Positions 54,718-61,569 of a stretch of 61,569 bases of DNA are shown here, one piece after another. This DNA is from Methylorubrum populi (lineage in GTDB: Bacteria > Pseudomonadota > Alphaproteobacteria > Rhizobiales > Beijerinckiaceae): the NCBI GenBank assembly GCA_020741775.1, contig DYYG01000048.1, positions 1 through 61,569 of the forward strand, read 5' to 3'. Each line of letters starts with the position of its first letter. Position 1 is the first letter of the stretch. A program made the translations under genes and the position numbers. The notes beneath the pieces are model-generated. The model ran no database searches. It had not been told where the DNA came from and saw nothing but the letters and a program-made list of their open reading frames with translations.

Positions 54718-55767
54718 TCAGGGCAGATTGTAGACCTTGGCCAGGTCCGGGTCCTTGTCGGCCACCAGACGGGCGAGATCGACGATGACCTTGGCCTGTT
54801 TCCAGGTGGCGTCGTCCTGCATCTTGCCGTCGATCATCACCGCGCCGGTACCGTCGGGCATCGCCTCGACGATGCGGACGGCGAAGTTCACCTCGGCCGG
54901 ATCGGGGGCGAACACGGTCTTGGCCAGCGCCACCTGGCTCGGATGCAGCGTCCAGGCACCGGCGCAGCCCATCAGGAAGGCGTTGCGGAACTGGACCTCG
55001 CAGGCGGCCGAATCCGAGAAGTCGCCGAAGGGGCCGTAGAAGGCCTTGATGCCGTTGGCCATGCAGGCATCGACCATCCGGGCGATGGTGTAGTGCCACA
55101 GGTCCTGCTGGGCGGAGGCGCGCTCGCCATCGCCCTTGGGATCGGCGATGACCCGGTAATCCGGATGGCCACCGCCGACGCGGGTGGTCTTCATGCCGCG
55201 CGACGCCGCGAGATCGGCCGGGCCCAGGCTCATGCCGTGCATGCGGGGCGAGGCGGAGGCGATGGCATCGACATTGGCCACGCCCTCGGCGGTCTCGAGG
55301 ATGGCGTGGACGAGGATCGGCTTGGTGACGTTGTGCCGGGCCTCGATCTGGGCCAGCAGCTGGTCGATGTAGTGGATGTCCCAGGGGCCCTCGACCTTCG
55401 GCACCATCACCACGTCGAGCTTGGAGCCGACCTCGGCGACCAGGGTGAACAGGTCGTCGAGAATCCAGGGAGAGTTGAGGGCGTTGATGCGGGTCCACAG
55501 GCCGGTGCCGCTGGCGGCGAAATCGGTGGCCTTGGCCATCTCGACGAAGCCCTTGCGCGCCGCCTCCTTCTGGTCGGCGGGCACCGCGTCCTCCAGGTTG
55601 CCGAGCACCACGTCGACCGTCTTGGCGAGCTCGGGCACGCGGGCGCGGACCTTCTCGTTATGGGGCGGAACGAAGTGGATCATCCGCTCGAGCTTGATCG
55701 GCAGCTCGCGGAACGGCTCGGGCGCACCGGCGGCGAGCGGCTGGAAGAAGCGGCGCGGCAGTTTCAT
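54718..55767 (-). CDS. HpcH/HpaI-family CoA-ester lyase (malyl-CoA/beta-methylmalyl-CoA lyase-like)
   Basis: 349 residues. [20 protein letters not shown] carries the family metal/acid motif, [13 protein letters not shown] the catalytic Arg/Lys region, [17 protein letters not shown] the metal-binding Glu, GPFGDFSD the Asp ligand and [18 protein letters not shown] the CoA-side motif. Malyl-CoA lyases feed the serine cycle and ethylmalonyl-CoA pathway of methylotrophs. It differs clearly from my memory of MclA of M. extorquens, so it is probably a paralogue with another acyl-CoA substrate. Confidence 0.82.
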   Translation of the reverse strand: MKLPRRFFQPLAAGAPEPFRELPIKLERMIHFVPPHNEKVRARVPELAKTVDVVLGNLEDAVPADQKEAARKGFVEMAKATDFAASGTGLWTRINALNSPWILDDLFTLVAEVGSKLDVVMVPKVEGPWDIHYIDQLLAQIEARHNVTKPILVHAILETAEGVANVDAIASASPRMHGMSLGPADLAASRGMKTTRVGGGHPDYRVIADPKGDGERASAQQDLWHYTIARMVDACMANGIKAFYGPFGDFSDSAACEVQFRNAFLMGCAGAWTLHPSQVALAKTVFAPDPAEVNFAVRIVEAMPDGTGAVMIDGKMQDDATWKQAKVIVDLARLVADKDPDLAKVYNLP

Positions 55768-56392
55768 CGGATCTCGGTCTCCGGTTTGGCGTGTGTCTCC
55801 AGGCGTTAGAGCACGCCGCCCCCCGGCGTAAAGCCGACCTTCGGCCCCCAGCGCCGATGTGATGAGCCTGACGCTCGGCGCAGGGCGCGGACGTGCCTCG
55901 GCGGGTGATGCTTCCTGCGGCGCTGCCGAACCGGCGGCCCCGCCCCGGTCCGGATTACTCCGATATCGCCATCGCGGTGGGCCGGACCGGACCCGACAGG
56001 CGGGGGATACCTCCGGGGAACAGCGGGTGGGAGGATTGCACGGAGGCGCCGCTCGCAAGACAATCCCGGCACGGCCGAAGTCCTCGCCAAGGTTTCGTGA
56101 CGAACGTTTCGTTGCCAGGATTTCGTTGGCCGCCGCAGATCCGAGCAGCGTGCCGAAACGCACGATCCGGAACAGCGAAACGACAAAGCTTGCCCGGCGA
56201 AGCAGTCGCGCCGGACGAACAGAACGGAACGGACCGCCGCGGGGCCGGGTTTTCCGGCCGAGGCGGGCTGTCGAACACCGTCGGGAGACGTGGGCGATGC
56301 CGAAACTGTTCAGAGAACCGATTTCGAAACCGAAGCCGGACGCGCTCCGCGCCGAGACGGGTGGAGGCGCGGCGCGGCGGCGGGTGAGGATC
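55768..56392. other. Long intergenic region with phased TTTCGT repeats
   Basis: No gene is supported. TTTCGT occurs at 56093, 56107 and 56121, exactly 14 bp apart, with two CGAAACG (the reverse orientation) at 56154 and 56176. An ATG at 56297 with GGGAG upstream is in frame with the patatin gene and could extend it by 32 residues. Confidence 0.45.
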
Positions 56393-57652
56393 ATGCCCGG
56401 CCCGGTGAGCGGCCGGGTGCTGGCCGGCTTCCTCGTCGCGCTCAGCCTGTCGCAGGGGGCGCTCGCCGCGGAGAAGGGGAAGAAGCCGGCGGACGAACGG
56501 CCGGACTACACCGCCGCCGAGGCGGCGGCGGCCCGGCCCGAGGGCCTGCCGGCCTCGATACGGATCGCCGGGGACGACGTGGCCGCGTTCCAGTCCCTGA
56601 TCGACGGGGCCGCACGGGCCTCCGATCCCTGGCTGGTGCTCTCCGGCGGGGGCGAGAACGGTGCCTTCGCGGCCGGTCTGCTGACGGGCTGGTCCGAGCG
56701 CGGCGACCGCCCCGCCTTCGGCGTCGTCACCGGCGTCTCGACGGGAGCCCTGATCGCCCCCTTCGCCTTCGCGGCGCCGACCCTCGGGGAGCGGGCCGAT
56801 GCGGCGCTGAAGCAGAACTATACCGGGATCTCGGCCGCCGACGTGTTCGAGTTCGGCGGCACGCGGGATTCGCTCACCGATACCTGGCCGCTGAAGGAGC
56901 GGATCGCGCGCGCGGTGACCCCCGCCCTGCTGAAGGCCGTGGCGGCCGAGCATGCCAAGGGCCGCCGCCTGCTGGTCGCCACGACCCAGGTCGACAGCGA
57001 ACGTCCCATCCTGTGGGACATGGGCGCCATCGCCACGCGCAACGCCGCGACCGGCGATCCCCGGGCGCTGGCCCTGTTCCGTTCCATCGTCCTCGCCTCC
57101 ACCGCCGTGCCGGGCGTCTTCCCGCCGGTGGCGATTCCGGCGGAGGTCGAGAGCGGCGCGAAGGCCAAATCGATCAAGTCGATCACGGAATTGCATGACG
57201 ACGGCGGGGCGATGGCACCGTTCTACCTCGCACCGGCGGCGGCTCTCGACGGGGAGACCCGGCTCCGCCTGCCGACGGACCGGGTCTATCTCGTGATCAA
57301 CAACCGGCTCGCGCCGGACTTCCAGATGGCCTCCCGCACCACCCTCTCGGTGCTCGGCCGCACCATGTCGGCGGCGATCAAGGCGCAGACCCGGGCGGCG
57401 CTGGCCCTGACCAGGACCTATGCCGAACGGACCGGGCTCGACCTGCGGGTGGCCCTCATCGACGGGCGCTTCACCCAGACCTCGGAGCGGCCCTTCGACC
57501 AGCCCTACATGCAGGCCCTGTTCGCCCATGGCGAAGCCCTGGGGCGCGACGGCAACGCCTTCGAGCAGGCCCGGTCTCCCTCCGCCGCGGCGGGGGCCCG
57601 GGAGAACCGCCGGGCGGCCGAGCCCGTCGGCGCCATCACGGCCTCGCGCTGA
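56393..57652 (+). CDS. Exported patatin-like phospholipase
   Basis: 419 residues from the ATG at 56393, which gives a Sec signal peptide ([20 protein letters not shown]). Patatin signatures: oxyanion loop [12 protein letters not shown], nucleophile elbow GVSTGAL, and the catalytic Asp in HDDGGAMAP. The family hydrolyses phospholipid acyl esters. The alternative start at 56297 adds a basic N-terminus. The C-terminal region after [17 protein letters not shown] is Ala/Arg-rich. Confidence 0.87.
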   Translation: MPGPVSGRVLAGFLVALSLSQGALAAEKGKKPADERPDYTAAEAAAARPEGLPASIRIAGDDVAAFQSLIDGAARASDPWLVLSGGGENGAFAAGLLTGWSERGDRPAFGVVTGVSTGALIAPFAFAAPTLGERADAALKQNYTGISAADVFEFGGTRDSLTDTWPLKERIARAVTPALLKAVAAEHAKGRRLLVATTQVDSERPILWDMGAIATRNAATGDPRALALFRSIVLASTAVPGVFPPVAIPAEVESGAKAKSIKSITELHDDGGAMAPFYLAPAAALDGETRLRLPTDRVYLVINNRLAPDFQMASRTTLSVLGRTMSAAIKAQTRAALALTRTYAERTGLDLRVALIDGRFTQTSERPFDQPYMQALFAHGEALGRDGNAFEQARSPSAAAGARENRRAAEPVGAITASR

Positions 57653-57691
57653 GAGGAGGCGGGGCGGACATGTCCCGTCCGCCCGCTCCCC

Positions 57692-58249
57692 TCATCCCTC
57701 GTCGGGATCGGCCGGCGCGTAGACGGCCTCGCCCAGGCGCTTCAGCGGACCGCCGGGGCCGGAACGCTTCCACAGCCGCGTGTTGAGCGCCGCCACCGGA
57801 TCCTGGCCCGGGAGCGTGAAGCCCCGCTCCGTCAGCCCCACCAGGATCTCGCTGGCATGGAGCGGCCGGCCCGCCTCCTCCAGCACCGCCAGGGACGCCT
57901 CGATCACCGCCCGGCCGTAGCGGCGGGCCAGCACCGTCTCCGACAGGCCGGCCTCCGGCTCCCCCGCTTCGGCGGCGGGCGGCGCCGGAGGCCGGTCGCG
58001 CTCGCCGGCCGGCACGGCCGCAGGGGAGGCTGGAATGGGGGCTGGAGCGGGGGGCGGCGGAACCGGGGGAGACGGCGCCTGCGCGGGCTCGGCCCTGTCC
58101 GGCGGGAGCGCGGCAGGACCGGCCGGGCCGCCGAGGCGGCGGCCGAGTTCGAGATAGAGCAGGAGATCGGCGATCTGCCGTTCGATCGCATCGCGCTGCC
58201 GGCGCAATTCCTCGAGCCGCGCCAGGGCTTCGGCTTCCGACAGAACCAT
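57692..58249 (-). CDS. HARE-HTH domain protein with Pro-rich linker
   Basis: 185 residues in three parts. Residues 1-38 form a coiled coil (ALARLEELRRQRDAIERQIA). Residues about 40-105 are a Pro/Ala linker with PPVPPPPAPAPIPASP. Residues about 112-180 (ASLAVLEEAGRPLHASEILV, LTERGFTLPGQDPVAALNTR, LKRLGEAVYAP) fit the HARE-HTH winged-helix domain known from ASXL, RNA polymerase delta and restriction/replication-linked proteins. It lies immediately beside a palindrome cluster and the repA gene. One GGAATCTTCC site overlaps its ribosome binding site, so autoregulation is plausible. Confidence 0.7.
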   Translation of the reverse strand: MVLSEAEALARLEELRRQRDAIERQIADLLLYLELGRRLGGPAGPAALPPDRAEPAQAPSPPVPPPPAPAPIPASPAAVPAGERDRPPAPPAAEAGEPEAGLSETVLARRYGRAVIEASLAVLEEAGRPLHASEILVGLTERGFTLPGQDPVAALNTRLWKRSGPGGPLKRLGEAVYAPADPDEG

Positions 58250-58252
58250 GGG

Positions 58253-58509
58253 GGAATCTTCCGACCGCTTCTTCCGAGACGCAATATTCTATCGAAAGGA
58301 ATAGTGCCACAGCAGGGAATGGAAGGCGAGTCTATTCCTTCCCTTTCTTCCGTTCCGGACGAGACTCCGTGCGCGGGTTCTGCCCTGACGCAGGGAACGG
58401 AACATTCCTTCTGAACGAGGGAATGATCCCCGTGCGCCCCGCTCAGGAACGCTCGTTCCGTAAGCAGCGATCGACCCCGCTAGGGAATATTCCATAATCG
58501 GGATATTCC
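58253..58509. repeat. Cluster of GGAAT/ATTCC palindromes
   Basis: At least nine sites in 257 bp: GGAATCTTCC (58253), AAAGGAAT (58295), AGGGAAT (58314), ATTCCTT (58334), GGAACATTCC (58399), AGGGAATGATCC (58418), GGAACGCTCGTTCC (58446), GGAATATTCC (58484, perfect) and GGATATTCC (58501). The 58250-58609 gap otherwise holds no gene. It lies between repA and the HARE-HTH gene, and AGGGAAT-type sites recur at 60346-60359 on the far side of the origin. Confidence 0.8.
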
Positions 58510-58609
58510 GCTTCGCCTCAGCGGTGGCGGCGAGCGAGAGCGCCCGTCTCGAAGCCCGTGAGATCGGTTTGCCGATTGAGTGACCGCTTGGATCGAGCGA
58601 GTAACCGGA

Positions 58610-59698
58610 TCAGGCGCGGGCCGCCGCGCGGGCGGTACGGGCCGCCTTGGGCGGCACCAGCAGGCTGCCGGGATCGGCGGGGTGGAGCAGCATGCCGCCC
58701 TCGTCGAGATCGATCCGCAGCCGCGGAAACACCTCCAGCAGGCCGGCGAGATCCGTCTTGAAGGCCTGGCGGAAGCTGCGCAGGCTGGCATTCTCCGCCC
58801 CGAACTGGCGGTGCAGATTGTCCCAGGTGAGCCGCAGGGGCCGCTGCAGGGCGCGCAGGCGGTAGCCGGTCCAGAACAGCAGGTCGAGCTTGCGCGCCGA
58901 GCCGGAGAAGGCCCGCGCCGCGCGGATATCGACCGGCAGGGCGTGCTGGATCAGGCTGTCGTAGAAATCCTGGTGGAACGAGACCGTGCGCTGCCAGACC
59001 AGGCCGTCATCGCCGCGCCGCCAGAGTTCGAGCTGGCGGAACGGGGGCACGTTGAGGGTCGAGGCCTGCCCCTCCCCGTCCCACAGGCCGATCTGCATCG
59101 AGCAGGCGGCGAGGCGGTTGAGCTGTTCCTTGAAGGCGCCGATGGTGCCGCGCTCGCCGCCGGTGACGGCGAAGCCCATGGCCTTCATGAAGCCGGAGAG
59201 GCTGTCGGCGACCTCGATGACCGGGCTCCTCTGCCGCACCGCCTCGGTGCAGAGGTGCAGCAGCACCAGCCGGGCTTTGGGGCCGTAGGGCAGGCCCTGC
59301 GCCTCCATCTCGCCGGTCACCGGGTTCTTCAGGCGCCCGGCGGAGAGGCTGAGCGAGTTCCGCCCATATTCCCGCACGAAGTCGCGGGCGGGTCCGGGAT
59401 CGCGGTAGGGCAGGCCGCAGAGCGCCAGCACCGAGTGGAGATGCTGGAGGTTTTCCGGCCCCGTCGGCTCGTTCTCGATCACCTCGCGCACGGCATCCCG
59501 GCGGCGGCGGTCGCGGCCCATGGCCTCGCGGGCCTGGGCCTGGGCGCCCTCCTCGGCCCGGGCGGCGTCGCGCTCGCGCTGCCGGAACAGGAGGTGCTCG
59601 ACGATCGGCGCGAACAGGAATCCGCCCCGCGCCGCCTCCAGCTCCGCCAGCAGGTCCGCATCGCGGATCGCGGCGATCTTGGCCTCAAGCCCCGACAT
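58610..59698 (-). CDS. repA: Plasmid-type replication initiator RepA (RepA_C family)
   Basis: 362 residues. The conserved core EAQGLPYGPKARLVLLHLCT, then IEVADSLSGFMKAMGF, GGERGTIGAFKEQLNRLAAC, VWQRTVSFHQDFYDSLIQHA and LPVDIRAARAFSGSARKLDL matches the RepA_C family of iteron plasmid initiators. The last third (LFWTGYRLRALQRPLRLTW, FRQAFKTDLAGLLEVFPRLR) is the second winged-helix. The ribosome binding site GAGGGGAGG is strong. Seven iterons lie upstream. The gene is intact, so the module may still work. Confidence 0.82.
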   Translation of the reverse strand: MSGLEAKIAAIRDADLLAELEAARGGFLFAPIVEHLLFRQRERDAARAEEGAQAQAREAMGRDRRRRDAVREVIENEPTGPENLQHLHSVLALCGLPYRDPGPARDFVREYGRNSLSLSAGRLKNPVTGEMEAQGLPYGPKARLVLLHLCTEAVRQRSPVIEVADSLSGFMKAMGFAVTGGERGTIGAFKEQLNRLAACSMQIGLWDGEGQASTLNVPPFRQLELWRRGDDGLVWQRTVSFHQDFYDSLIQHALPVDIRAARAFSGSARKLDLLFWTGYRLRALQRPLRLTWDNLHRQFGAENASLRSFRQAFKTDLAGLLEVFPRLRIDLDEGGMLLHPADPGSLLVPPKAARTARAAARA

Positions 59699-60477
59699 CG
59701 CCTCCCCTCACCGCCTCCCGCGTCCGGAGCCCGGCCCGTCCGGCCGGGCGATGCTGTCGCTGCGCGTCACGTCTTCCTCGCTTGCGGGGGCAGGACTGCC
59801 CCTTTGCCGCCAACCGATCTGTCGCGATTCGGCTCCGCGGAGTCCCGTGGCCCTCGGGAGTTTTCCCGGGAATCCACGCTTGGCGGGGTGAGTCCTGCAC
59901 AGGTCTGTCGGCCACGCCGCCGAAACGGGGCCGACAGGGCACCAGAGGGACCCATGAAGGGGCACGCAGAGATCGATACGCCCCGCCCCCGCCCGAAACG
60001 CTCCACGCAGAGTTCGATACGCCCCCGGGGCCGCCGGCTTGTCCCCACGATCCACCGCCGGAAGCGGTTATGCACGCTGAATCCGGTACGGCCCCGCGCA
60101 GAATCCGATGCGGGATGCCCCGTCGGCCCCGCAGAATCCAATGCGCCTCCCCGCAGAGTTCCATACGGAATCGCGCAGAGTTCGATGCGCGAACAGGGTT
60201 CAAGCCACGGGAAAGAAAGGGGTTTTTGCGTCCCCTTATAACTTGCCGAACTGACTCCCTGAGAATCCTTAACAGATAGCTTTCCTAGGGGAGGGAGAGG
60301 TACGTTCGCCAAAACGAACGGCGGCTCTTTCCTGTTTTTTCAAAAGGAATACAGGGAATTTTGCACAGGCTACGCCCCTCCTCTCCCCGATTCGGTGAGT
60401 GAACCCGACGCTGCGCCGCCACACCGGACGGTTTATGAGTGGGGATGACCGGAGACAGGCGGGAGGGGACCGGAGCG
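59699..60477. other. Candidate iteron replication origin upstream of repA
   Basis: No gene is seen in 779 bases. In order: a hairpin GGGGCA/TGCCCC (59787-59802); a 9-bp inverted repeat CTGTCGGCC/GGCCGACAG (59905-59937); seven iterons (59963-60189); a near DnaA box TTATGCACG (60068-60076, two mismatches to TTATCCACA); then an A+T-richer tract (about 60215-60365) with CGTTCG-CCAAAA-CGAACG (60303-60320) and two GGAAT motifs. This is the usual make-up of a RepA-dependent origin. Confidence 0.72.
59963..60189 (+). repeat. Seven 18-bp iterons
   Basis: Consensus CRCGCAGARTYCGATRCG. Copies start at 59963, 60004, 60073, 60095, 60128, 60150 and 60172. Start spacings 22, 33, 22, 22 in the last five are whole multiples of about 11 bp (one helical turn), so the sites face the same side of the DNA. 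The copies at 60004, 60095 and 60172 fit the consensus best; 60073 is the most divergent. Confidence 0.88.
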
Positions 60478-61332
60478 ATGCACGAGGCACCGATCGACAG
60501 GCTGCGGGCGCTGATGGCGCGGCTACGCGATCCGGAACGGGGCTGCGCCTGGGATCTGGCCCAGACCCATGCGAGCATCGTCCCCTACACGATCGAGGAG
60601 GCCTACGAGGTCGCCGACGCGGTGGAGCGCGGCGACGCGAGCGATCTGCGCGACGAACTCGGCGACCTGCTGCTGCAGGTCGTGTTCCAGGCGCGGATCG
60701 CGGAAGAGGCCGGCGCCTTCCGCTTCGACGACGTGGCGGAGGCGATCTGCGCCAAGCTGATCCGGCGCCACCCGCATGTCTTCGATGCCACGGGGGCGTT
60801 CCTGCCTCCTGAGACGCGCCCGACCGACCCGGCGGCGATCAAGGCGGCCTGGGAGATCATCAAGGCGCAGGAGCGCGCGGAGAAGGCGAAGGCGGGCAAG
60901 GAAGCAGGCAGGGAGACGGCTCGGGCGGAGGCGGCGGGTCCGCTCGCCGGAGTGTCCCGCGCCCTCCCCGCCCTGGCCCGGGCCGACCGCATCTCGAAGC
61001 GCGCGGCCGTCGTCGGCTTCGATTGGCCGGATGCGGCCCAGGTGCTCGCCAAGGTGCGCGAGGAGGTGGACGAGGTCGAGGAGAGCTTGGGCGCGGGCGA
61101 CCCGGAGGCGGTGTTCGAGGAGATCGGCGACCTCTTGTTCTCGGTGGCCAACCTCGCCCGCCATGCCGGGGTCGATCCGGAGGAGGCCCTGCGCTGGGGC
61201 ATTCTCAAATTCGAGCGCCGCTTCACCGCCATGGCCGACCGCCTCGCCGCCGGGGGGCACACCCTCCCGGAGACCGCCCTCCCCGCCATGGAAGCGGCGT
61301 GGCAGGCGGTGAAGCGCGACGAGAAGGGCTGA
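60478..61332 (+). CDS. mazG: Nucleoside triphosphate pyrophosphohydrolase MazG
   Basis: 284 residues with two MazG domains: DPERGCAWDLAQTHASIVPY, EEAYEVADAVERGD and DELGDLLLQVVFQAR in the first; KVREEVDEVEESLGAGD and EEIGDLLFSVANLARHAG in the second. The EExxE...ExxD metal ligands are intact. It hydrolyses (d)NTPs to NMPs and PPi and lowers ppGpp. The ATG at 60478 has GGGAGGGGACCGGAG upstream. It is the first gene beyond the RepA/iteron module. Confidence 0.94.
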   Translation: MHEAPIDRLRALMARLRDPERGCAWDLAQTHASIVPYTIEEAYEVADAVERGDASDLRDELGDLLLQVVFQARIAEEAGAFRFDDVAEAICAKLIRRHPHVFDATGAFLPPETRPTDPAAIKAAWEIIKAQERAEKAKAGKEAGRETARAEAAGPLAGVSRALPALARADRISKRAAVVGFDWPDAAQVLAKVREEVDEVEESLGAGDPEAVFEEIGDLLFSVANLARHAGVDPEEALRWGILKFERRFTAMADRLAAGGHTLPETALPAMEAAWQAVKRDEKG

Positions 61333-61415
61333 TACGGAGATCCGCTCGATCCGAGCGGTTTTCAGTCTCAGCAAGCCCGCGCGGCGCCTGAGCGAAGCCG
61401 AGATCCGCCAGCCCG
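61330..61415. repeat. Stop-codon-linked hairpin repeat, copy 2 (after mazG)
   Basis: It starts on the TGA of mazG. Inner stem CCGCTCG (61342-61348)/CGAGCGG (61352-61358), then TTTTC, then the same 3' block as the copy after cvpA (CAGCAAGCCCGCGCGG, CCTGAGCGAAGCC). The stem changes relative to copy 1 are compensatory. Confidence 0.85.
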
Positions 61416-61457
61416 AAGGGATCAAACGGATCTGGCAAACGGCGACTGTATTGCGGG

Positions 61458-61569
61458 TCAATTGGCCACGTCGCTTTCGGCGAAGGTTTTGTCGTCTCGG
61501 ACGAGGGCATTGGCGAGGACGACGAGGCGGCGGCCGGTGGCGACGATGGCGACCTTGGCGGGCTTTCCC
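61458..61569 (-). mobile_element. IS110-family transposase, C-terminal fragment at the window edge
   Basis: The last 36 codons before a TGA read GKPAKVAIVATGRRLVVLAN, then ALVRDDKTF to the end DVAN. GKPAKVAIVA followed by RRL-VLAN is the usual C-terminus of IS110/IS116/IS902 transposases. Most of the element lies beyond the window, so whether it is intact cannot be judged. Confidence 0.75.

Noticed and set aside
60068..60076. DnaA box as proof of the main chromosomal origin
   Set aside because: Only one near-match (two mismatches) and no DnaA-box cluster, so this cannot be called oriC; it fits an accessory element of an iteron origin.
60180..60240. Possible tRNA T-loop-like GGGTTCAAGCC near 60195
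   Set aside because: No cloverleaf can be drawn around it; it lies just after the last iteron.

Overview
The window is about 61.6 kb of high-G+C alphaproteobacterial chromosome. Gene content and order (rpsF-rpsR-DUF2232-rplI-dnaB, alr-radA-cvpA-purF, ubiE-ubiB-coaBC, a cyo quinol oxidase operon, a DmrA-like dihydromethanopterin reductase, a malyl-CoA-lyase-like protein, many palindromic intergenic repeats) point to a pink-pigmented methylotroph of the Methylobacterium/Methylorubrum group. The genus is inferred from remembered gene content, not from a search. No rRNA, tRNA or CRISPR array was seen.

Layout. Positions 1-5 kb hold murQ with a partial SIS-domain sugar isomerase, an EEP-family phosphodiesterase, and a phospholipase-D/VTT membrane protein pair. 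Positions 5.1-11.6 kb are one minus-strand operon: MFS transporter, cyoA, cyoB, cyoC, cyoD and SURF1. Positions 11.9-18 kb hold an RND efflux pump with two adaptor proteins, divergent from a TetR repressor gene, with a palindromic operator between them. Positions 18.5-25.6 kb hold small proteins, a complete GltIJKL-type glutamate/aspartate ABC transporter, a PRISE-family reductase, a GntP permease gene whose 5' end is broken by an exact 13-bp tandem duplication, and a GNAT acetyltransferase. Positions 25.9-34 kb hold small exported proteins, a ZnuD-like TonB receptor, a peptide-deformylase-like protein with a degenerate active site, and a cold-shock protein. Positions 34-50 kb are the core-genome block of translation, replication, cell-wall, purine, ubiquinone and CoA genes. 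A RelE/ParE-type toxin-antitoxin pair sits inside it between ubiB and coaBC. Positions 50-57.7 kb hold a FemAB-like transferase, an agmatinase-family hydrolase, an HD-GYP protein, HspQ, a CoA-ester lyase and a patatin.

The most unusual part is 57.7-60.4 kb. It holds a plasmid-type RepA initiator gene. Upstream of it are seven 18-bp iterons whose start spacings are mostly 22 or 33 bp, a near-match DnaA box and an A+T-richer tract. Downstream lies a dense cluster of GGAAT/ATTCC palindromes, followed by a gene for a protein with a predicted HARE-HTH domain. This looks like a complete iteron replication origin inside an otherwise chromosomal region, bordered on the right by mazG and the end of an IS110-family element.

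Several dispersed intergenic repeat families are visible. One begins exactly on the TGA stop codon of the upstream gene in both of its copies and shows compensatory base changes in its hairpin.
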